This document shows, one piece after another, positions 1 through 9,500 of a DNA stretch of 22,062 nt. Position numbers and translations under genes: made by a program. The stretch lies in the NCBI GenBank assembly GCA_020650975.1, contig JAIPMN010001374.1:1-22062 (forward strand), written 5' to 3'. Numbering within the stretch: the stretch's first letter is position 1; the number at the start of each line of letters is the position of its first letter. The DNA comes from Apostichopus californicus (taxonomy: Eukaryota; Echinodermata; Holothuroidea; Aspidochirotida; Stichopodidae). The notes under the pieces are model-generated. The model was given only the letters and a program-made list of their open reading frames with translations. It was not told where the DNA came from and made no database searches.

Positions 1-58
1 ATATATATATATATATTTATATATACATACATATATATGTTGGATATATATATAGTAT
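1..58. repeat. AT-rich microsatellite
   Basis: Imperfect (AT)n with occasional TTT, CATAC and TGG interruptions, starting at the window edge. It may extend further left. Confidence 0.9.
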
Positions 59-70
59 ATGTGAAATGGT

Positions 71-116
71 AGTGAGTTTGGAAAATCCAGAACAGTGAAA
101 AAACTTCCAGCCTCCA
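71..116 (-). mobile_element. Fragment of tRNA-derived SINE (3' part)
   Basis: Read on the - strand this starts with the 3' acceptor-stem strand TGGAGGC of a tRNA-like head. It continues with a body that matches 12093-12138 closely, with only a couple of differences over about 45 bases. The tRNA head, including the A and B boxes, is missing, so this is a truncated copy in the opposite orientation to the fuller copy in the D5 intron. Confidence 0.6.
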
Positions 117-2090
117 ATAGATTGTAGAAGTTGTTTAATGTTATGTGCAGACAGACAGACAGGACATATTATAGATCAGTGTGGTTTTCAGGTAACAGTG
201 TTACTTCATCTGTTAGTACAAGAAGGGAAATTATGACTGAAATTATGACATTTAATGACATATCTACCTTTGTTTTTTTTTGTGGCAGATGGCAATATTA
301 GCTGATGAATATCTCTTATTCCAAGAATGATAAATTACTTCCTCATTTTAAGAGTTTACCCATTTACCAGTTTATAACTTACCATAATTTGTTTGCATTC
401 TAAGAAAGTGATAGTGCAATATAGCGCCCTGGTACCAAGAGATAGATACACCCCCCAAAAGAAATGGCAATTTGCCAACATTGACAGGTATCATTCATAT
501 GACATTGTGAGTGTACTACTGCACAGTATCTTTGGTATATACAGTACTATAAAATAGCCGTGCAGGCTTCTATTAGTTGACTTTCATCGCAGATAGAGCG
601 ATTAGTGTTCTTGTTGAAAGGAAGTTACCATGGGTCAATAGCTATTTAGGATATCTCCCGGACGGATGATATGACTTCCTATCAAAGGCTGATATTCTCT
701 GAGAAATGGCTGCCTTTTTCCGGAGAGTTTTACAGCACTTTACCATTGCGCCTGGTACAAGGGTGATACTAGTCTTCGTACTTGACATAAAGCCGGCGTG
801 AACTTTCTAGTGTCTCGTTTCGATCCATACGTCCGTAAAGGGAGGGAAAGGATATGGATATGGATTTGTCCACTTCATACACGACTTCCAGTTGAAGTAG
901 TAGACAAACAGATCATAATTTATACTAGCCCCAATTTTCTCTTTGACAACATCCTTGCTTGTTCAAGCTAAATTGCATTTTGGCCATGACCAGTCAAAAC
1001 GTTGTACGTTCCTACCGTATAACTGATAACTTAAAAGAAATTGAGGTAATGAAGTATCTTCTATTATGTTGAAGGGTTCGTCATAACATAGTGTCAATCT
1101 GTTTCAGCTATTAACACAGACCTACATTTTTGTTTTAATTGCAATTTGATTTGAAGTAACGCCCAGTTTGAGATGGAGCATAATAGATCAGTCAAATAGT
1201 CACCTAGAGGGGTATATTAACTTTTGTCCACCCTTTTATATTGGTGTCCTGTAGCATGTCACCAGAATATTTGTTTTCTACATTGCAATTTTACTGTAAC
1301 ATCTGCAGTCAAGGTTTGGTAATAAATGATTTATGGCATACTGTAGCTGAAACTGCTCCAAAAGTGTGCCATTTGCTATCTAACATTTGTTTAAATGAAT
1401 CCAAATTTTCGCTACCCCTCCCCTTCCCCACCCCTCCCCCCCAAAAGAAAGTAGACATTCATTTGTGAATACTCATCCTAGGCCCTCTCTGTTTCATAGT
1501 GGGTATAATCCTCAATCTTCACAATTAGATATCGGAAAGAGTTGTTGTTACCTACGTACTCTTCTGGACATTAGCTAGCAGCTTGTGATTGGACAAGCAG
1601 AGTTCTTATTAATTAGTACAGAAATCAAAGCTGAGCTGAAATAAATTTCCAGATTTATCAATTGGTTCCAGCTGTTCACTAACTACAGTACCAAACTATA
1701 CCCTAGTTACCCTTGGGGTGTTTCTCTGAAAATATCCAATATAAAGTATAATCTAGACCAGTTTTGCAGCTGTTTGTATCAACTGATATATGGGTACTTT
1801 GCATTTCAGAATTGGGCAGAAATCTTATCTATTAGAAACCTGAAGTACAGTATAACATTTTTAAAGGATTTTTTTGTATGATTTTTTTTTTATTATGGTC
1901 ATATTTAATGAGGGTAGTCCTGCTCAGTGCAGAGGCACTGCTTTCTACAGGAGCCCTCAATACTAAACATTTCCGCCAAGCTGAAATATTAAAGCTTCCA
2001 TACTGCGGATGCATATAAGGTTGCGTCCACATTTATCCTGAATCCAAAATAATTAACTGAGGAGTAGCTGTAGGAATTGCGTTTGTTTTT

Positions 2091-2146
2091 AGGGGGAGGG
2101 GAGGGGGAGGGGAGGGGGAGGGGAAGGGGGAGGGGAGGGGGAGGGA
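2091..2146. repeat. G-rich minisatellite, 11-bp unit
   Basis: About five tandem copies of GGGGGAGGGGA with small variations. The strand contains many G runs of four or more separated by a single A, which is favourable for G-quadruplex formation. Confidence 0.85.
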
Positions 2147-3371
2147 GTTCAATCCAATCCTTTGTCTGTCTTAGCAGCTATTAGTTTAGTTGCATTCATG
2201 TAATGTTCTGTACCTCCCAGTATAATTGAATTTATTTTGCTCCTCTCTTACCTGTCTCCCACTCCACATCTGCACTTTCCCATTCTACCTTACTACACAT
2301 TGGAGCATTTTAGTACTTGCACCCTCACTCTCACAGTGAAAAGCATCACAATTTTTCTTTGAGTCACTTTACTTAAAAATGTTATCGACTCGAGTCGTGA
2401 CTTGTTACAAGTTTCCATATGTTATGTATTGACCTTGTTTACTAAGTATCTGGCAGCAAAATAATTTAGATTAATTAAAAGGTTAAATTGGCAACCTTGC
2501 ACTCTGATGGACAATTCCGACATGACTTGATGATTGATTCAGTGAACATGAGTTTCTTATTAAATGTCTTTTGTTGCTTCATTTCCCTCTTTGTATCTGG
2601 CCTTGGACGTGACAGTTTGTAATTATAATATATCATTATCAACTCGCTTCTATTATCTCTTGAAGTGTAACAATTAAACTACATGTAGTTCATGAGACAA
2701 ATATCTTACATTTTATGCTGTACAATATATTAGACATTTTATGCCAACACTGAAACTTTTTGCAGCAGGCATAAAATTTGGTCATGAGCTTCCAATGATT
2801 TAGTATTTTGCGGTACAAAACTGGCGGCTACATTATACTGTCAGAACCTATACCAATGACTTTCAAATTGTCGTTAAATGCTCTTATCTAGAAATGACAT
2901 CTAGCTATTGAATTAATAACCATTAAACTAGAAAAATCAACATCATTTAACTGGGCAAAATTGTAATGGTCGTAGGGTGGTCGGAGACCAATGGGAATGT
3001 ATGTTTGGATAATCAAAATCAGCTTTGGAGGTGGTTGGTTATCATTTGGTATCGCTCCTTCAAACCACTATGGAGATATGGAAATAAAGACAAAAACAGT
3101 GGTAGGCCTACAGTGTGATCCACCAAAAGTCTAAGACTTTAAGCTAGTGTTCCATTCACCAGCATGTCACATCTCTCCTACAGTCTGCACTGGAATCAGT
3201 CTTCATTATTTTGATACATACATTCAGACAATCAAATTTGCCATTTGGACAACCATAAATTAAGACCCAGGTTGTTCAAGGGACAACCGGGAAACTGTTT
3301 GAAAAGTTTGACTTTTATTATTCTGATGGGGTGTAAGCATTGACTATGGTCTTTTCTCTCCCTGTGTGTAG

Positions 3372-3556
3372 ACAACTTGGTTTCTCTTCTGCAAATACAA
3401 CTCACTGCTGCGCGTTCTTTGGACATGGCGAGGGTCAGATCATGCTGGATGACCTCGGTTGCCGCGGTGAAGAGAGTGACCTTGGCTCATGCAACCACAG
3501 AGGATGGTCAACGCATAACTGTGCACACACAGAAGACGCAAGTGTTACTTGTAATG
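3372..3556 (+). CDS. SRCR domain D1, 3'-half exon
   Basis: This codes for the C-terminal 60% of an SRCR domain. It starts after a pyrimidine-rich acceptor (CTGTGTGTAG) with one base finishing the split Arg codon of C-R-Q-L-G, so the upstream half-exon must end in phase 2. It ends in phase 1 before GTGAGA. Visible motifs are Q-L-G-F, the N-T-T sequon, a Cys-Cys pair, [15 protein letters not shown], the S-C turn, W-S-T-H-N-C and the closing V-T-C. The half already holds six cysteines, so the full domain should have eight. The reading frame stays open past the donor but leaves the SRCR pattern, which supports the exon end. The 5' half is not in the window. Confidence 0.9.
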
Positions 3557-6500
3557 GTGAGAACTGCTGCGAATTAACTACCTTTCTCAGGAAGTGTGGA
3601 GTATAGACTGGTCATGTGTCAAATAATTCATGCAAGGGTGATAATTTCTTTTGACTACTTCCAGGTAATGGTTATATGTATGTATGTGTATATGAATATT
3701 GCAACAGTAAGTATATACCTTGTATACACCTTGCTCAACATGAGCAGGAAGTTGATGGTTTTTTTGCTACCATGCCCAATATGAATCTTCATGTACCTGC
3801 TCGTATTCTTTACCTACCGTATTTACAATTGACTTCATCCCTATATATGGTGTGGCAGTGACTATAAGTAGGGTTGAGAGGGGAGGTGGGAATTGGATGG
3901 AGAGGATAAATATAAACTCCACGAACAGATTTATGTAGAGGCATGAATTGTTATGGAAGAGCTAAAGACAGATCTAGCATTTAGTAAATAAGCAGGGTAG
4001 GGTGTTGGGGGAGAGGTGGGGGGGTGGGCTGGGTTCGTTGAAGGTGACTTCAAGTGGGAAGGGATATGGAAAAGAATTAAAGTCAAAATGGAGTGAGCTT
4101 GATGAACAGGGAGGGAGTGTTCACACCCCCCTCTCCTCTTCCAACCCCCCTGACATCGGCCTCTAAGTGTGTCCTGTGCATTGATGATCGGTCTTATTCA
4201 TTCCCTGACTGAATGTAAGAAAATGCCCGACTGTACATGTTCCCCGACAGAAAATGGAGGTGCCCCTCCCCCATTTCCCCTTGCATATATATGCCACTGG
4301 GATATGCTGGGTAGATTGCGATGTTATTCTGAAAACTGCAGCCAATATTGTATGCTAGTTGTATTCAATCCCTCTTGTGATTATACTATCATTTTGAATT
4401 TCCTTTCCGACGATCCAGTGTACTAAAAATAATTGTTCTTCTTGGCAAATGATCAACTTTTGTTGTGAGGTTAGTCAACTAATTCTCTGGCAGGAAGGTA
4501 GCAAAACTTGATGTTGGGGGGGGGGGGGGGGGGAGTCATTTAACTTGAATAATGCGCATTATTAAAGCCTATTTCATATACAGCTGTAAATGAAATATGT
4601 CTGATTTTGCCAGCCTGTTTTTTTCAGAGTACGTGTGCTGGGTCACGTAGTGAGCTCTGATAGTTTAGCTCTGTTTAGCTAGTTTCGGTTTTAGTTGACA
4701 TACATGGAAACATCACTGTTCTGCATGGATCAGTCTCAATCGGTTGGCATAATTAACATCTGCTTTGCCTCCCTGTTTCTTTACCCAAGTTTAGGTCGTA
4801 GGGATAGGTCATTCATAGCTACATAGTCAATCTCTGGTAGGCTAGTAGTTGACATACATGGAAACATCACTGTTCTGCATGGATCAGTCTCAATTGGTTG
4901 GCATAATTAACATCTGCTTTGCCTCCCTGTTTCTTTACTCAAGTTTAGGTCGGAGGGATAGGTCATTCATAGCTTAATAGTCTAGCTCTGCCACTAGGCA
5001 ATATGTGGTTTCAGTAGAATTGCACATGCTGGGGTCATGACTGTTAATTCTGTGTGGACCAACAATATTGAGCATGTTGTATATCGTGCATGATAAATAT
5101 ATAAATAAATCCATCAATCGTTTCCTTACACTGTTCTACTCTGATTTATGACAGGTAAGATTCGTCTTGTGGACGGTGCAGACCCATTTGAGGGTAGAGT
5201 GGAGCTTTATCAAAACAACGGTTGGGGTACCATCTGTAACCTCGGATGGGACATGAAAGACGCCGCGGTGGTCTGTCGCCTAATGGGTTATCCATCGGCA
5301 AACTCCACCACCGCCCCGCCGGTGTTTGGTGATGGAAACGGATCTGTGGTTGTAACAGATGTGGCCTGCTTGGGAAGTGAAGATGACATAACTGATTGTC
5401 CACAGACTTTCAACGATACCTGCAATGGCCTGGGTACGGATCCTGACGTAGGAGCAGCCGGAGTTCGTTGCACTAGTAAGCTTTTATCTCGTCTTATGAA
5501 GTCACGTTCGATCTTGTCATTTAACATTACTTTCCATAGCAAAAACGTGGGACATTATGACGTTATAAAGGCCACTGTCATTCTTTTGCTAGCCAGACTA
5601 GTGTTGTGTTCATGATTGTGTTTGAGATAACCGTTCACATTGTAGAGTGATGTTTTGTCGAAAAGAATGACAGTAGAGTTCTTAACACTACAATATATGC
5701 AATTCCACACGTGAAACACTACAGCATGCTATTAAAGAAAAGGCCTTACTGATAAAGGAATGATGACCCCTGGCGTACCACATTTCAGGTTGCATCATTT
5801 GAAAGAGTGGGGATATGATCCAGGGTCACACATAACTGTGCAAGGTACCGTGATTTCTGACGTGCATCCCTAGATTTAGGGAAACATTCGATCGGGAACG
5901 TTACCACATCAGGACTGTGTAACATACGTGGTTGGTATGGGCCCACCTTAGATCTGCAGTGGTTGGAATGTAATTGGGTGTGTTGCTATTTCAACTTTCT
6001 CTCCAGTAATTTGAGATATTTCTCAAGACACACACATGCCTTTGGGGGCCCCAGTGTTTTTCGAGGGGGGGGGGGAGGAGGGTTAACTGCCAATCTTCTT
6101 GTTGGAAGGTGGGGAGGGGGAGAGGCAGACTAATATCTGTGGTGCTGGTAGCACCCACTCTCCCCAGTCACTAGGCCACTGCTTGGATCAAGTGTCACAA
6201 CAGGCGCAGAATGAAGACAACTCTGCTGGCTTCGGAGCAATACCGAAGGAGAGTGTTTCAGGGGCTAGATTGATCGTCCTTGTCTTATCCACATTGCTTC
6301 CCTGTTGTCTTCAAAGCTACCGTACATTACTACTTGACATATCTTTCAAATGGCTGTTGTACAGTTGATAATTAACCGAAACTTCCCTTGATGTTTACTC
6401 GAACAAGTATTCAAACAGTCTACTCTGTTCGTACAGCATTCTCTGAAACAATTTTGGCCAAGCATCGTCATTTGCTAAGAACATTGAAGTGGTGGGCAGA

Positions 6501-9500
6501 GGGCAGAAAGGGTGTCTAACATGTGGATTAATGCAATATAAACCAGTTGTTTGCACCCAGGTAGTTTCTTCACATCCAATTTAACCCTATCGTCAAATAT
6601 CTTACAAAAATAAGTGAAAAGGAATAAAAGAAACTGGGAAGAAAACTATTGGGAGTCCTATCCTGGAATCCCTTGTTCATTCCCCATGTCCTTGAAAATA
6701 AAATCATATTGGTGGGCAACTATACAGAGTAGTGAGAATCAGACTTTTCCTGTTATGTGTCTTCTTGTGTTTTACTGGTGATCACAGATGGAGATTGTCA
6801 GAGACAGGTCTTGTTGTGAGGGAGGGAGGGATGTTGCAACATGATACTGGTTAACAAGCACAAAAAGCTGACTCAAAGTCAATCAATTTATGGGAACTAA
6901 AGTCTGTTATCGTTCCATTTTAGTGGTTGTACATTTTATTTATTCCTTGTATGGTTTATTCTCAGGGCCAATCAGACTGGTCGGTGGTTCAAGTGAAATG
7001 GAAGGTCACGTCGAGATATATGACAATGGACGTTACGGACCAATCTGTGACGTGGATTGGGATTTGAATGATGCCAGAGTTATCTGCAGGTATGATGAAT
7101 GATGTATTTAGATATTTTCCAGCCTCACGTTCTCTCTCGGGTGAACGAGTCTTAGCGTGGAATCCACTGCTGTAACCTAGATAATTGGGCAGTTTGCGCC
7201 TGATTTTTGCCTATGATTGAATTGTTGATTGCATCACTTTAACACGTTAGAGGATAAATGAAATCGGTCAAATGGGGTAACGACAGAACTACTGGTAGTA
7301 GGTGTTTAACATCTTCAGTAGCAGTGGAAGCGTTAACTTTTGTTGCCCAGCGAGTTGTCGATATCGGGATCATTTTGTCGTTACGTTTGTTAAATTTGCC
7401 TAATTTTTTAAATTTTAAAAAAACTTAAAGTTGAGAGTCCTTTGCCAAATGAATAGTTGCAGCGGCCGCCAATTTGCAATTTGATAAAAAATTGTACAGA
7501 TTGTGTTGATGAATGGTAAAAAAAAAAACATGAGATAATATTTTTTTTTAAATCTTAGTTCTGGTTAAAACATTATTGTTTTCTATTTTGGCAAATTACA
7601 TTGTTTTTTTTGTAACATTAAATACCACACACTGGTGATTTTCTATTGTGAACTACTCTGTCTGCTAATTAAATGTATTTTAGTGTAAGGAGATATGACG
7701 ACATTATAAATTGCGCCTTAAAAAAAGGATCCATACATTAATAGCAGATTTTAAAGCTGTTTAATTTATTGAAAAATATTCAATCTTGAAGACTGGTAAT
7801 ACTAAAGGTTCACTACTAGTATTTAAGTCTCAATACGTGTTTGCTGATGAATTTCGAAAACAAAACAGATTCTAAATGCACTCTGACCAGGTGGGTTTAA
7901 TGGAGAAAAGCTGTCGCAATCGAAAGAAAGAAATTTATTTTCTGTTGCCCTTATGGTGCGAACGATTTATCGTAAAATCACTGCAACCGTGCATATCAGC
8001 ATGTTCATTACACAAATGTTACCTATATATACTCTGATCGTCCACTTTTTTTCACCCAATTCCACGGATGAAACATCTGAAAACACCTGCTTATTCATTG
8101 CAGTGGAAGGAAACGACACAATTTTGCAAGCTACATCGTTAAGACCGAAAGAAAGATTCTATTCAAGAGACCTAAAACAGGCTAGCCACAAAAGTGAAAG
8201 TAAGATATGGCTAACAGTCGTAAACAAAACAGAGAGATTTGATTGGCGCATGATCTGTTGAGCAGGGCTTGCAAATTTTGATTGAAGTTTGTAGAATCTA
8301 CGGACTCGTTAATAAATCTGGCGAATGTCATTCAGCTCAAAATGTTTAACAACAGTTAAATCAATAAAAAATAAGGCATATTAATATGAAATTGCATAGA
8401 GCATTTGTGTCATTTTTACTGAGCTTTTAAGGGCAGTTAGCTGGAAAGGTCAAAGTTAATATTTGGCAAACAAACGATGAAACTTTAAATGTTTCCTAAA
8501 CCGGAAAGAAAGAGACTATAGTTGATGAAATCATGATAATTTTGTAGATGAATATATGAATATATGAATCTTTAATATATTGCTTGATGTTCTCTGTCCT
8601 ACTACAGCCAACTTGGAAACTTAGCACCGTTACAAGCAGTCACTGGATCAAGGTACGGCGAATATGCGTCCTTACCCAAGATTTCAGGGGTCAACTGCGG
8701 TGGCAGTGAGACCACCCTGGAGCAGTGTGGCCACTCTGGCTGGGACATTATCCCTGACGCTTGCACCGGCGCCACACTGGCTGGGGTAGTTTGCACCCGT
8801 AAGAAAGCCTTATTTTTACTGAAAGTTATATCGATCAAGGTTGTTTATGTTAGACAAGAGTACAAGTTGTATTCATAATAATCTACGTTAAAGTATAAAG
8901 TTGGCCTGACGTTTCGATCCTAGCAGGATCTTCTTCAGAGGCTAAGTGACAAGTAACAGTAACAGAAGGGACAAAAACACGCACAGGAGGTACGGCCTGT
9001 TTTGTTCCTTTCTGTTACTGTTACTTGTCATTTAGCCTTTGAAGAAGATCCTTCTAGGATTGAAACCTGAGGCCAACTTACTTTTACACATTCTCTTACA
9101 CAGGCTCTCTAGTGGATAAGCAGTTTGCTAACAGTTTTATTTATTTTCATAATAATCTAGCGGTCCGCTAACTTTTAGGCCCACCCAAGACCCAGGAGTT
9201 CCCATGAGGGCTGAATCACGACCCCCCTCTCCCCCACCCCCCTTCCCCCGTACCTTGCCAACAGAATCTATGCTCAGAATGCATGGAAGCTAGCTTGCAA
9301 TATCGACGTCAAGCTCTGAAATGGTGCAAGCTCTGAAATGGTAAACAGATTTTATAACGTCTGGAAAAAAATTCTGCTATCCACTGGCCTGCTGCTGAAG
9401 TTGATCCACATTTTCAGAAGACATTCATCGTCAGTTTTTCTCGTTCTTCTGCGTCATCTGGTCACAAAGAAGCAAATATCTTCGTTTTGATGGTTCATTC

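Larger units (their letters stand above)
1..3371. other. Upstream non-coding sequence, probably intron
   Basis: No SRCR half-exon was found here on the + strand. In particular no W-G-x-I-C ... C-R stretch ending in a donor, which exon 3372-3556 needs, is visible, so the partner half-exon should lie left of the window. The stretch holds an AT microsatellite, a SINE fragment, a G-rich minisatellite and C-run/A-run junctions at about 451-461 and 1432-1447. A TATAAAA at 548-554 precedes a slightly GC-richer stretch (about 560-850), but the ATGs there open only very short frames. The final bases, a pyrimidine-rich run ending in TAG, are the acceptor of the first visible exon. Confidence 0.6.
3557..5154 (+). 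other. Intron D1-D2
   Basis: Phase 1 intron with donor GTGAGA and acceptor ...TTTATGACAG. It contains G-rich and C-rich tracts around 3990-4150, a run of 18 G, and a 154-bp tandem duplication. A cysteine-containing open frame at 4169-4426 has no SRCR pattern and no acceptable exon borders. I see no coding exon here. Confidence 0.75.
8886..9145. mobile_element. Foldback element with 14-bp flanking direct repeats
   Basis: Arms at about 8891-8979 and 8999-9087 are imperfect inverted repeats separated by a loop of about 20 bases. The insertion is bracketed by the same 14 bases, TTCATAATAATCTA, at 8872-8885 and 9146-9159, which looks like a target-site duplication. Each arm contains a hammerhead-ribozyme-like fold (listed separately). 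The arms and ribozyme-like motifs recall repeats of Penelope-like retroelements, but no reverse transcriptase is present. The class assignment is an inference; a non-autonomous foldback DNA element is the main alternative. Confidence 0.6.

Noticed and set aside
540..860. Promoter and first exon with signal peptide
   Set aside because: TATAAAA at 548 is suggestive, but downstream ATGs open very short frames without a convincing signal peptide, and D1's missing 5' half implies the gene starts further upstream.
3340..3371. Extension of D1 upstream of 3372
   Set aside because: The frame is open, but its sequence is a pyrimidine-rich acceptor tract ending in TAG, and the SRCR pattern starts only at the split Arg codon.
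4163..4426. Cysteine-containing frames on both strands
   Set aside because: The cysteine spacing does not fit SRCR, EGF or other modules I know, no phase-1 splice sites frame it, and a resemblance of the minus frame to LINE C-terminal motifs was too weak.
5148..5615. D2 frame as a free-standing 155-residue protein
   Set aside because: The SRCR domain ends at a clear GTAAGC donor at 5476; the remaining residues are translated intron.
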